From positions 1 to 64,000 of the forward strand of contig DASVPR010000040.1 in NCBI GenBank assembly GCA_036389485.1: a stretch of DNA of 64,000 nt, in the 5' to 3' direction. Every line of letters starts with the position of its first letter. Position 1 is the first letter of the stretch. The position numbers were made by a program, and so were the translations under genes. This document shows positions 1 through 9,158 of the stretch, piece by piece. Origin of the DNA: CADCVT01 sp036389485 (lineage in GTDB: Bacteria > Actinomycetota > Thermoleophilia > Solirubrobacterales > Solirubrobacteraceae). Under the pieces are notes generated by a model. That model was not told where the DNA came from. It saw only the letters and a list, made by a program, of their open reading frames with translations, and did no database searches.

Positions 1-186
1 CGCCACCAGCCGGTCATGGGAGAGGCGACTGATCGTCCCCAGCGCCTCGCCGCGTGCCGGCGCACCGCCTGGCGGCATCATGACCTGTTGATCCCACGAG
101 AGGACCGATCCCGCATGATTGAGATCCGACAGCTCGCCGAGCCGCTCGAGCAGCTGAGCCCGCGCCCCGGGCTCTGGCGCCGGCAT
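1..186 (-). CDS. M32 family metallocarboxypeptidase, N-terminal fragment (gene runs off the window)
   Basis: Only the first 62 codons are present; the frame is open at base 1. The peptide begins MPAPEPGARAQLLERLGEL and contains LSWDQQVMMPPGGAPARGE, which matches the conserved N-terminal helix region of thermostable (Taq-type) carboxypeptidases. These enzymes release C-terminal amino acids in the cytoplasm using one metal ion; the HExxH site would lie outside the window. The ATG at 184-186 gives about the usual distance (roughly 30 residues) from the start to the SWDQ motif. The gene starts inside the 3' end of the upstream FAH-family gene, in a different frame, with about 170 bases of overlap, so the two are probably co-transcribed. 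Identification rests on this short conserved segment alone. Confidence 0.8.
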   Translation of the reverse strand, partial: MPAPEPGARAQLLERLGELSDLNHAGSVLSWDQQVMMPPGGAPARGEALGTISRLSHDRLVA

Positions 187-961
187 GCTCGATGACACCC
201 AGCGACTCGATCTCGATGCGGATCACATCGCCGGAGTTCAGGAACCGGCGCGGCTGCATCGACATGCCGACGCCGCTCGGCGTGCCGGTCAAGATCAGGT
301 CGCCGGGCTCGAGCGTGCAGGTCTGCGAGATGAAGTCGACGAGCTCCTGCGGGCCGAAGATGAGGTCGCTCGTCGAGGCGTCCTGGCGCAGCTCGCCGTT
401 GACGTGGGTCGTGAGGCGCAGGCTGCGCGGGTCCGGAACGGCATCGGCGCTCGTGATCCACGGGCCCCACGGGCAGAAGCCGTCGGCGCCCTTGGCGCGC
501 GTCCACTGCGGCTCGCGGCGCTGCAGGTCGCGCGCGCTGACGTCGTCGGCGACCGCGTAGCCGGCGATCTCGTTCGAAGGGCCCATGACGACGGCCAGCT
601 CGCCCTCGTAGTCGAGCCGCCGCACGACCGGCGGGCAGCGGACGGGCGCGTTCGGCGGCGCGGCCGAGGTCGGCAGCTTCATGAACACGATCGGCGCCTC
701 GGGGGCGTCGCGGCCGCCCTCGGCGGCGTGCAGCGCGTAGTTGAGGCCGATCCCGAAGATCGCGCGCGGCCGCGGCACCGGCGCGAGCAGCTCCACGTCG
801 GCCAGCCGGAACGCCTCGCCGCGCGCCGGAGTGCGGTCCCCGGTCTGCAGCCGCGACAGCACGGTGTCGCCCTGCGCGCAGGCCACGATCTCGTCGCCGC
901 GCACCTCACCGGCAAGCGGTGCATCGTCGTGCCCCGGCGGTACGAACGTGGCGAGCCTCAT
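14..961 (-). CDS. Fumarylacetoacetate hydrolase (FAH) family protein with a long C-terminal tail
   Basis: This is a 315-residue member of the FAH superfamily, cytosolic metal-dependent enzymes that cleave or decarboxylate beta-diketo acids in aromatic and sugar-acid catabolism. Visible signatures are FGIGLNYALHAAEG, the metal-binding ExE of LDYEGELAVVMG, the SARDLQRREPQWTRAKG segment and ILTGTPSGVG near the C-terminus. The exact substrate cannot be read from sequence. Family members normally end shortly after the segment equivalent to IRIEIESLGVIEH. Here the frame stays open for about 57 more residues of Ala/Arg-rich sequence that lie over the start of the carboxypeptidase gene. Either the protein really has this tail or a base error has removed the proper stop. 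The gene is divergent from the HD-GYP gene at 1029. Confidence 0.85.
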   Translation of the reverse strand: MRLATFVPPGHDDAPLAGEVRGDEIVACAQGDTVLSRLQTGDRTPARGEAFRLADVELLAPVPRPRAIFGIGLNYALHAAEGGRDAPEAPIVFMKLPTSAAPPNAPVRCPPVVRRLDYEGELAVVMGPSNEIAGYAVADDVSARDLQRREPQWTRAKGADGFCPWGPWITSADAVPDPRSLRLTTHVNGELRQDASTSDLIFGPQELVDFISQTCTLEPGDLILTGTPSGVGMSMQPRRFLNSGDVIRIEIESLGVIEHAGARARGAGSAARAARRAVGSQSCGIGPLVGSTGHDAARRCAGTRRGAGDDQSPLP

Positions 962-1028
962 CCGGTCGCGGAGCGTACCCGGCGAGCGCTCAAGCGAGGA
1001 TCGCGAGCGCCGACTACCCCGGGCGTCG

Positions 1029-2144
1029 ATGCGTCTCGTGAACGTGAGTCAGATCGAGGTCGGAGCGGTCCTCGCGCAGGACGTCCACGCCGGGCAGAGC
1101 GGCATCCCGCTCCTGCGGCGCGGGGTGAGCATCAGCGAGCGCTACAAGCGCGCGCTCGCCGAGAACGGCATCGGCTCGGTGTGGGTCGACGACGAGCTGT
1201 CGGACGGCATCACGCCGGTCACGATCATGACCGACGAGACCCGGCGCAAGACGGCCGGCGCCGTCGGCAACGCGCTCGTCGAGGCCAAGGACGCGATGAA
1301 GACGGGCAAGGGCCTGTCCGACAACGCGCTGGCCGACCTCTCCGACATGGCGGACCTCATCACGCAGGAGGTCCAGAACACGCCCGACGTCGCGCTCCAC
1401 CTCGCCGACATGATGGGCGCCGACCAGTACCTCCTCCAGCACGTCGTCGACGTCACCGCGCTCGGCGTCCTGCTCGCGCGCCGCACCTTCCACGACCACG
1501 GCTGGGTCGACTTCACCGGCCGCCGCCGCTTCGACGGCGTCGAGAGCCGCCTGCAGAAGATCGGGCTCGGCCTGCTGCTGCACGACATCGGGAAGCTGGC
1601 GATCCCCAAGGACGTCCTCGACAAGCCCGGCAAGCTGACCGAGGAGGAGTGGGCGGTCATGCGCACGCACCCGGTGATCGGGTGCGAGATGCTGGGCGAG
1701 GACGCGTCGTTCCTCGTCCGCGCGGTGGTCCGCCACCACCACGAGCGCCTCGACGGCAAGGGCTATCCCGACGGCCTCGCCGGCGACCGCATCCACCAGT
1801 TCGCGCGCATCTCGTCGGTCGCCGACGTCTACGACGCCGTCACCTCCGAGCGCGTCTACAAGTCCGCCGCCCCGCCGATCGTCGGCGTGGACGTCATCCA
1901 GAAGGGCAGCGGCTCCGCCTTCGACCCCGAGATCGTCGCGGTCTTCAACAAGGTCGTCATGCCGTACCCGCCCGGGTACGAGGTCGACCTCGCCGACGGC
2001 CGCCGCGGCGTCGTCATCGAGGTCGACGTCAACGACCCGTACCGCCCCGACGTGCGCATCCGCAACGACGACGGCTCCGTGGAGGAAGTGGAGCGCGCCG
2101 TCCTCGCGGGGCACGAGGACGGGTCCGGCTCGCTCGCCGCGTAG
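1029..2144 (+). CDS. HD-GYP domain protein (predicted cyclic di-GMP phosphodiesterase)
   Basis: The protein is 371 residues from an ATG at 1029. The HD motif HDIGK begins at residue 185 and is followed by HHHERLDGKGYP at residues 236-247, the signature HHExxDGxGYP of HD-GYP hydrolases. These degrade cyclic di-GMP to pGpG or GMP with a di- or tri-metal centre. The N-terminal 60 residues (NVSQIEVGAVLAQDV and on) resemble the small domain often preceding HD-GYP. The last 60 residues form a short beta-rich extension of the kind that follows the catalytic domain in related proteins. No signal peptide or membrane segment is seen, so it should be cytoplasmic. A GGDEF protein at 30504 could supply the opposing activity. 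Frames open upstream of 1029 give no conserved residues, so the ATG is preferred. Confidence 0.9.
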   Translation: MRLVNVSQIEVGAVLAQDVHAGQSGIPLLRRGVSISERYKRALAENGIGSVWVDDELSDGITPVTIMTDETRRKTAGAVGNALVEAKDAMKTGKGLSDNALADLSDMADLITQEVQNTPDVALHLADMMGADQYLLQHVVDVTALGVLLARRTFHDHGWVDFTGRRRFDGVESRLQKIGLGLLLHDIGKLAIPKDVLDKPGKLTEEEWAVMRTHPVIGCEMLGEDASFLVRAVVRHHHERLDGKGYPDGLAGDRIHQFARISSVADVYDAVTSERVYKSAAPPIVGVDVIQKGSGSAFDPEIVAVFNKVVMPYPPGYEVDLADGRRGVVIEVDVNDPYRPDVRIRNDDGSVEEVERAVLAGHEDGSGSLAA

Positions 2145-2146
2145 GC

Positions 2147-2202
2147 GGGGGAACGTCGCCCTGGCGACGCTCCCCCAGCGAAAGTCGCTCTGCGACTTTC
2201 GC
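2147..2202. terminator. Two back-to-back hairpins between convergent genes
   Basis: The first hairpin pairs GGGGG-aa-CGTCGCC (2147-2160) with GGCGACG-ct-CCCCC (2163-2176). The second is a perfect 11-bp stem, GCGAAAGTCGC (2178-2188) and GCGACTTTCGC (2192-2202), with a TCT loop. They fill the space between the stop codons of the HD-GYP and ABC permease genes and can serve as a bidirectional terminator. No clear U-tract follows. Confidence 0.75.
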
Positions 2203-2203
2203 C

Positions 2204-4608
2204 CTACTCGTACGCGAGCGCGCTGAGCGGGCTCATGCGCGAGGCGCGCCGCGCCGGCAGGACCGCCGCGAGCACGCCCGCGAGGATCCCGACGACCACG
2301 AGCGCGACCAGCGTCCCGCCCGGGAGCACGAACGTCATCCCCTCGTCGGCGAGCGCGGACGTCACCGCGTAGGCGAGGGCGACCCCGGCCGCCACGCCGG
2401 TGGCGACGCCGAGCAGCGCGGTGACGATGCTCTCGTGCCGGACCATGCGCCGGATCTGCCGCCGGGTCATGCCGACGGCGGCGAGCATCCCGAGCTCGCG
2501 CCGGCGCTCGAACGTCGCCAGCACCAGCGCGTTGACGATCCCGAAGAGGCTGACGATGACCGCCAGCGCCAGGAGGACCACGAAGATCCCCATCAGGATG
2601 TCGATGCCCTCGGTGCGGTTCTGGACGAACTCGTCCTTGTCGAACACCTTGGCGTCCGGGAACCGCGCGATCGCGCGCTCCACCGCGGCCGTCGACGCCG
2701 CGTCGACGAACGTGTACACCGTCCGGTCATTCTCGAACGCCCGCTCGTAGACGGCCTCGCTCACCGTGATCGGCCCGAGGTCGATCGCGTCGAACACCGA
2801 CGACTTCTCGATCGCGCGGACCGCGAGGTCGAGCCGGTCGCCGCCGGGCGCGGTCAGCCGGAAGCGGTCGCCGACGCCGAGGGAGTGCTCCTTCGCCCAG
2901 CCCTCGTCGACGATCGCGCCGTCCGGGCCGAGCGAGTCCGCCGTCGCGCTGCCCGACGCCCACTCGAACTTGAACAGCTCGTCCGAGCCGGCGCTCAGGC
3001 CGTTGACGCGCTCGGTGTCGCCGAAGGCGCGCGCGCCGTCCTGCTTGACCGTGGCGACCGCGTCGACGCCGTCGGCCCGCGCGACCGTCTGCGCGATCGC
3101 GGGGTCGAGCGGCGACCAGCCGTCCTGCCCGAGCACGACGTGCGTCGAGGCGACGCGGCGCTCCGCCGAGCCCTCGGTCGTGTCGCGCAGGCCCGCCGCC
3201 ATCACGGCGACGACCATCACGAGCGCGACGCCGACGGTCAGCGCGCCGGCCGTGGCCGCGGTGCGGCCGGGCTGGCGGAGGGCGTTGCGGCGCGCCAGCA
3301 GCCCGGCGGCGCCGCCGATCCGCTCCGCCGGGCGGCCGAGCAGGGAGACGACGGGCCGGACGAGGCGCCCCGCGATCCCGGTCCTGCGGGAGCCCTCGGC
3401 GGCGTCGCGCAGCGCGGTGACCGGCGCGATGCGGGTCGCGCGCACCGCGGGGATCAGGCCCGCGAGCGTCGTGACCACGGTGCCGACGACGAGGCCCACG
3501 ACGACGGTCGTCGACGAGAACACCGTCCCCGCCTCCGGCAGGTCCATCCCGATCGCCGCGAACGCCGACTGCAGCCCCGCGCCGAGCAGGTAGCCGGCGC
3601 CGAGACCGGCGATCGAGCCCAGCAGGCCGATCGCGAACGCCTCGAGGACGACCGCCGTCAGGACCTGGCGGCGCGAGGCGCCGATCAGGCGGACGAGGCC
3701 GAGCTCGCGCGTGCGCTGCGCGACCGTGATCGAGAGGCTGTTGAGGATCGTCAGCGCCCCGACCAGGATCGCGATGCCGCCGAACGCCAGCAGGACCGTG
3801 CGGATGATCGAGATGAACATCTCCAGCCCGTCGAACGTGAAGCGGTCGTGCGCGGCGGCCGTCTGCACCTGCGCCTCCGGCACCGCGGCGGCGACCGCGC
3901 GGCGCACGTCGGCGCCGTTCGCGCCGTCCCGGCCGGCGACGAGGATCGAGTCGTACGCGTCGCCCTTGTCGAACAGCTGCTGGGCAGCCTGCAGGTCGAA
4001 CACCGCGGTGGTCGCGATGCCGATCGACTTGACCTCGCCGAACGTGGAGACGCCGACGATCTCAAACGGCTTGGTGCCGTCGAGCGTCGAGATCCGCACG
4101 CGGTCGCCGATGCCGTAGCCCTCGTCCTCCGCCGTCTTGGCGTCGACGACGACCTCGTCGGCGGCGGTCGCCCAGCGGCCGTCCTGCAGCTCGAAGGGCG
4201 AGACGCGGTCGGCGCCCGGGACCTGCGAGTCGAAGCCGACGCCGAAGTACGGGCCCTGGCCGAGCGGCTCGCCGTCCTTGCCGATGATCTTGGCGTTCTG
4301 ATCGGTGACGTCGCCGACGGCCACGCCGACCTCCGGCACGGCGCGCACCTTCTCGAGCGTCGCGGCGGGGATCGACGGCTTCTGGATCGCCCAGTCGTCG
4401 GACGAGTCGACGGCGAACGCGGTCTTGGCCGATACGACGGCGTCGGTGCCATCATACGACGCCGACGACAGCGCGTCGGCGCCCTTGCGCTGCGTGTCGG
4501 TGAGCGTGAGCGCACCGCTGACCAGCGCGACCCCGAGCACGATGGCCAGGGTGGTCAGGGCCGTGCGCAGCGGGCGCGCGGCCAGTCCCTTCAGCGTGAG
4601 GCGAAGCA

Positions 4609-4609
<1 letters not shown>
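2204..4609 (-). CDS. ABC transporter permease, FtsX/MacB-like, with two FtsX domains
   Basis: This 801-residue protein is the membrane part of a type VII (mechanotransmission) ABC system. A transmembrane helix near residues 16-38 precedes a large extracytoplasmic domain. A block of helices near 265-390 contains the FtsX-type segment RTRELGLVRLIGASRRQV. A second half repeats the arrangement, with a helix near 455-475, another external domain, and a final helix block containing RRRELGMLAAVGMTRRQIRRM near 705-725. The two-halves layout is typical of actinobacterial exporters with unknown substrates. Its start codon overlaps the stop of the ATPase gene (TGATG), so they form one complex. The substrate may be a lipid, a lipoprotein or an antibiotic; the sequence does not say which. 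Confidence 0.93.
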
Positions 4610-5373
<764 letters not shown>

Positions 5374-5395
5374 GTCGTTCTCCTGGGTGGGTGAG

Positions 5396-5833
5396 CTAGG
5401 CGATCGCGACGCTGCGACCGATGCGGTCGAGCGCGGTCTGGAGCGCGCCGGCGCTGAGCAGCGCCGACGTGGCCTCGGCGAGGATCCGCCCGCGGAACCC
5501 GCGGCCCGGCCTGACGCCGATCGACGCGCGGACCTCGCTGCCGCCGGGGGCGGCCTCGAGGTCGTAGCGGACGTCGAAGGCGACCGGCCCGGCCGCGCGC
5601 AGCGCGAGCCCCGCCTGGCCTGCCTCGAGGACCTCGACCTCGAACCCCACCGAGACGCCGCCGAGGCGGCCCTCGACGCGCGGGCGCTCGCCCGGGGCGA
5701 GGCGGCCGGTCTCCAGGGCGGAGACCTCGAAGTCGACCGGGGCCCACGACGCGATCGCGTCGGGGTCGGTCAGGACGTCGATCACCGCGTCCGGCGGCGC
5801 GTCGACGGTGGTGGTGGCGGTCCAGGTCCTCAT
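5396..5833 (-). CDS. SRPBCC (START/polyketide-cyclase fold) family protein
   Basis: This 145-residue protein begins with WTATTTVDAPPDAVIDVLTDPDAIASWAP, the typical first strand and helix pair of the SRPBCC/CoxG fold (quoted here in part as VDAPPDAVIDVL and DAIASWAP). Such proteins have a deep hydrophobic pocket that binds lipids or other small hydrophobic ligands. No catalytic residues can be assigned. It is the first gene of a likely three-gene minus-strand unit with the ABC ATPase and permease, which hints at a role linked to the exported substrate, but this is only context. It is divergent from the histidine kinase gene at 5995. Confidence 0.75.
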   Translation of the reverse strand: MRTWTATTTVDAPPDAVIDVLTDPDAIASWAPVDFEVSALETGRLAPGERPRVEGRLGGVSVGFEVEVLEAGQAGLALRAAGPVAFDVRYDLEAAPGGSEVRASIGVRPGRGFRGRILAEATSALLSAGALQTALDRIGRSVAIA

Positions 5834-5994
5834 GACGCTGCCGACTCTCCCTCACCGCGGCCGCCGTGTCGTCGGCCGGGGTGACGATCTTGTCTTCGCC
5901 CGTGGGGGGAGGCCGGATCATCCTCAGGGATGAGGCGAGGACCGTCCGGCGGGACGACGATCCGCACCGGGATCGGGTCTACCGTTGCCGCACC

Positions 5995-7140
5995 ATGGGC
6001 CTGCTGACGCGCGTGCGAGCGCTCGATCCGCCGCGCCTCGACCTCCTCGTCGCGGTGGTCCTGGGGCTGGAGCTGCAGCTCGAGGCGCTGTTCGTGCCCG
6101 AGGACCGCGCCGGGGTGCACGCGCTGCACCTCGTGCTGGCGGTCTGCCTGGCGTTGCGGCGGCGCTACCCCCTGACGACGTTCGTCGTCGCGATGGTGCC
6201 GTTCGTGGTCCTGCAGGCCCTGGGGCGCGAGGTGACGGACCACATCTACGTCGGGCTGTTCGCCTGCGTGTTCATGGCGTACTCGGTCGCGGCGAACAGC
6301 GAGAGCCGCTGGTGGTGGGTCGCGGCGCCGGTCGCGTTCGGCAGCGGGCTGCTCGCGATCGGGATCGACGACTACGAGGGCACGGTGGCCGGGGACTTCC
6401 TGTGGCTCGGGCTCGTCTTCGTCGCCGCGCCGATGGTCACCGGGCGGCTGATCCGCAACCGCTCGCAGCTGCAGCGCGCGCTGCGGGAGAAGGCCGCGCG
6501 GCTGGAGCGCGAGCGCGAGCAGGCGGCCGAGCAGGCGGTCGTCGACGAGCGGACGCGGATCGCCGGCGACCTCCACGACATCGTCGCGCACGCGCTGACC
6601 GAGATGACCGTGCAGGCTTCGGCCGCCGGGCGACTGGCGGGGCGGGATGGGGCGCGGGCGCGGGTGGCGTTCGAGGCGGTCGAGGACCGTGGGCGCGACG
6701 CGTTGGGCGAGCTGCGCCGGCTGATCGGCGTGCTGCGGGCGGAGGACGAGGAGATCGCGTTGGCGCCGCAGCCGTCCCTGCGGTATTTGGAGTCGCTGGC
6801 GCGCCGCGCGACCGCGGCCGGCCTGCCGGTGGAGGTGTCGGTGGAGGGCGACGTCTCGGACCTCCCGGCCGGCATCGACGTGACCGGCTACCGCGTGGTG
6901 CAGGAGGCTCTGAACGGCGCGCTGCGGTCGAACGGCGCGGGGCACGCGCAGGTGCGCGTGCGGTACGCGGCGTCCGGCGTCGAGCTGGAGGTCGTCGACG
7001 ACGGGCGCCGGCTCGGCTCGGGCCCGCCGCTCGGGCTGCGCGAGCGGGTCGCCCTCTACGGCGGCGAGCTCTCGAGCGCGCCGAGGCGCGACGGTGGCCA
7101 CGTCGTCCGCGCGCGGCTGCCGCGCGAGGTGCCCGCGTGA
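5995..7140 (+). CDS. Membrane sensor histidine kinase (NarL/DesK type) with an altered N box
   Basis: The protein is 381 residues from the ATG at 5995. About five hydrophobic segments lie in the first 155 residues, followed by a basic coiled-coil linker. The HisKA_3 dimerisation domain contains DLHDIVAHAL with phospho-acceptor His194. The ATPase domain is recognisable by VVDDG and GLRERVALYGGEL. In the N box the usual QEALTNAL reads QEALNGAL: the position of the essential Mg-binding Asn (308) is Gly, and an Asn sits one residue earlier. The kinase may therefore be weak or inactive and act as a partner of the second kinase encoded next to it. The gene pair lies upstream of one response regulator, and 49 bases separate the two kinase genes. 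Confidence 0.9.
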   Translation: MGLLTRVRALDPPRLDLLVAVVLGLELQLEALFVPEDRAGVHALHLVLAVCLALRRRYPLTTFVVAMVPFVVLQALGREVTDHIYVGLFACVFMAYSVAANSESRWWWVAAPVAFGSGLLAIGIDDYEGTVAGDFLWLGLVFVAAPMVTGRLIRNRSQLQRALREKAARLEREREQAAEQAVVDERTRIAGDLHDIVAHALTEMTVQASAAGRLAGRDGARARVAFEAVEDRGRDALGELRRLIGVLRAEDEEIALAPQPSLRYLESLARRATAAGLPVEVSVEGDVSDLPAGIDVTGYRVVQEALNGALRSNGAGHAQVRVRYAASGVELEVVDDGRRLGSGPPLGLRERVALYGGELSSAPRRDGGHVVRARLPREVPA

Positions 7141-7189
7141 GGGGGGCGCCCCCGCTCCGCGCCCGTCGCGGGCCCTCGGGAGCGCCCGC

Positions 7190-8431
7190 GTGAACCGCCT
7201 CCGCGCCCTCTCCCCGCGCGCGTTCGACCGGCTCCTCGCCGCGGTCGTGGGTGTCGGGGCGGTGGTGGAGGCGGCGGTGATCGCCGAGCCCGGGCACCTT
7301 CCCGTCGCGCTCGGCGCGGCGGCCGGCATGGCCGCGACGCTCGCGTTCCGCCGGCGGGCGCCGCTGGCCGGCGTCGTCGCGTTCTTCGCGCTCGCGATCC
7401 CGATGATTCTCGCGGTCGACGAGTCCGAGGAGTTCGCGGCGCCGTTCCTGATGGTGCTGATCTGGGCGTACAGCCTCGGCGCGCTGCCGGACCTGCGCGC
7501 GGCGGTGCGCGGCCTGGCGGTTGTGTGGCTCGGGGTGTGCGCGGTGTCGATCGCGTTCGCGGATCCCGTCCTCGGCGACTTCATCTTCCCGACCGGGTTC
7601 GCGACGGCGGCGTGGGGCGCTGGGCGGACGATCCAGCACCGCGGGCGGCTCGCCGCGGAGCTGCACGAGGCGGCCGTGCGCGCGGAGGAGGAGCGCGAGG
7701 CGGAGGCCGCGCGCGCCGTCGCCGCCGAGCGCCGCCGGATCGCGCGCGAGATGCACGACGTCGTCGCGCACTCCGTCTCGGTGATGGTCGTGCAGGCGGG
7801 CGGCGCGCGGCGGATCCTCGAGCGCGACCCGGAGCGGGCAGCCGAGGCCGCCCGCCTCATCGAGCGGACCGGCCGCGGCGCGCTGCTGGAGATGCGGCGG
7901 CTGCTCGGCGTGCTCGGGTCGGCGGACGAGCCGGCGGCGATGGCTCCGCAGCCGACGCTCGACGAGCTCGCCGCGCTCGTCGCCCGCGCGGAGGCCGCCG
8001 GGCTGCCGGTGACGCTGCACGTCGAGGGGCCGCGCCGCCCGCTCCCCGCCGGGGCGGAGGCCGCGATCTACCGCGTCGTGCAGGAGGCGCTGACCAACGC
8101 GCTCAAGCACGCCGGCTCGGCGCCGACGGACGTCGTCCTGCGATGGGCGCCCGACGCGCTCGAGGTGACCGTCGCCGACCGAGGCGGCTCCGCGCGCGCC
8201 AACTCCGCCGTCGCGCCGGTCCCCCCCGGCGCGGCCCGGCGAGACGCTGCCCTCCCCTCCGGCGCGGCCCGGCCAGACGCCCCCCTCCCCTCCGGCGGCC
8301 ACGGCATCGTCGGCATGCGCGAGCGCGTGCGCCTCTACGGCGGCGAGCTCACCGCTCGCCCGCGGCCGGACGGCGGGTTCATGGTCCGTGCGCGTCTGCC
8401 GCTCGATGAGGCACCCTTGGAGGTCGCGTGA
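7190..8431 (+). CDS. Membrane sensor histidine kinase (NarL/DesK type) with a repeat insertion in its ATPase domain
   Basis: The protein is 413 residues from a GTG at 7190; codons before it encode no conserved sequence. Hydrophobic segments in the first 140 residues are followed by the HisKA_3 motif EMHDVVAHSV with phospho-acceptor His189. The N box QEALTNALKHA is intact (Asn303), as is the G2 box GHGIVGMRERVRLYGGEL. Between the D box (VADRGG) and the G2 box, where related kinases have only a few residues, lies a stretch of about 35 residues. It contains two 11-residue tandem copies, GAARRDAALPS and GAARPDAPLPS. The 3' end overlaps the response-regulator start (GTGA), which implies translational coupling and a cognate pair. 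Confidence 0.93.
   Translation: MNRLRALSPRAFDRLLAAVVGVGAVVEAAVIAEPGHLPVALGAAAGMAATLAFRRRAPLAGVVAFFALAIPMILAVDESEEFAAPFLMVLIWAYSLGALPDLRAAVRGLAVVWLGVCAVSIAFADPVLGDFIFPTGFATAAWGAGRTIQHRGRLAAELHEAAVRAEEEREAEAARAVAAERRRIAREMHDVVAHSVSVMVVQAGGARRILERDPERAAEAARLIERTGRGALLEMRRLLGVLGSADEPAAMAPQPTLDELAALVARAEAAGLPVTLHVEGPRRPLPAGAEAAIYRVVQEALTNALKHAGSAPTDVVLRWAPDALEVTVADRGGSARANSAVAPVPPGAARRDAALPSGAARPDAPLPSGGHGIVGMRERVRLYGGELTARPRPDGGFMVRARLPLDEAPLEVA
8228..8293 (+). repeat. Two tandem 33-bp in-frame repeats within the histidine kinase gene
   Basis: Units at 8228-8260 and 8261-8293 differ at only three positions and encode GAARRDAALPS and GAARPDAPLPS (kinase residues 347-368). They sit in the ATP-lid region. 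A related peptide, SAARPDALLSG, interrupts the acyl-CoA dehydrogenase encoded at 20431-21621. Confidence 0.9.
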
Positions 8432-9102
8432 CGCAGCTTCGCATCCTCATCGCCGACGACCAGGCGCTCGTGCGCGCCGGGTTCCGGATGATCCTCGAGG
8501 TCGAGGAGGACATCGAGATCGTCGGCGAGGCGGTCGACGGCGCGCAGGCGGTCGCGATGGCGAGGGAGCTCGCGCCGGACGTCGTCCTGATGGACATCCG
8601 GATGCCGGAGATGGACGGCATCGAGGCGACGCGGCTGATCACCGGCGAGGACGAGGACAGCGGCCCGCGCGTGCTGATGCTCACCACCTTCGACCTCAAC
8701 GAGTACGTCTACGAGGCGCTGCGCGCGGGCGCGTCGGGATTCCTGCTCAAGGACGTCCCGCCCGAGCAGCTCGCGGCGGGGATCCGCGTGGTGGCCGCCG
8801 GCGACGCGCTCCTCTCGCCCGCGATCACCAAGCGGCTCATCTCCGAGTTCGCGACCACCCGCCCGGCCGAGCCGCCGCAACCGCCGGCCTCGTTCGAGGA
8901 GCTGACGGCGCGGGAAGTGGAGGTGTTCCGGCTCATCGCGCGCGGCCTGTCGAACGCCGAGATCGCGGGCGAGCTCGTCGTCTCCGAGACCACGGTGAAG
9001 ACCCACGTCGCCCGGCTGCTCATGAAGCTGGGGCTCCGCGACCGCGTCCAGGCGGTCGTGCTCGCCTACGAGTCCGGCCTCGTCACGCCTGGCGCCGCCT
9101 AG
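8428..9102 (+). CDS. Response regulator, NarL/LuxR family
   Basis: This 224-residue protein starts at a GTG that overlaps the kinase stop codon. The receiver domain has acidic residues Asp10 and Asp11, phospho-acceptor Asp56 in LMDIRMPEMDG, the switch Thr in LMLTTFD and the conserved Lys in FLLKDVP. The C-terminal LuxR-type helix-turn-helix (LTAREVEVFRLIARGLSNAE, then the recognition helix ETTVKTHVARLLMK) binds DNA. It should be phosphorylated by the second kinase, and by the first if that one is active, and then regulate transcription. The target genes are unknown; the adjacent ABC exporter is a reasonable guess, because desK-like pairs often sit beside transporters. Confidence 0.95.
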   Translation: MTQLRILIADDQALVRAGFRMILEVEEDIEIVGEAVDGAQAVAMARELAPDVVLMDIRMPEMDGIEATRLITGEDEDSGPRVLMLTTFDLNEYVYEALRAGASGFLLKDVPPEQLAAGIRVVAAGDALLSPAITKRLISEFATTRPAEPPQPPASFEELTAREVEVFRLIARGLSNAEIAGELVVSETTVKTHVARLLMKLGLRDRVQAVVLAYESGLVTPGAA

Positions 9103-9120
9103 AACCGGCACCCGGGAACA

Positions 9121-9150
9121 TTGCACCGGTGAGGATCCGCGGCTTATAGT
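9121..9150 (+). promoter_or_regulatory. Promoter of the metallophosphoesterase-CHAT operon (likely leaderless transcript)
   Basis: A -35 element TTGCAC (9121-9126) and a -10 element TATAGT (9145-9150) are separated by 18 bases. The expected start of transcription, about seven bases after the -10 element, coincides with the GTG start codon at 9159. No Shine-Dalgarno sequence fits between them. Confidence 0.75.
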
Positions 9151-9158
9151 CGCGCCAC

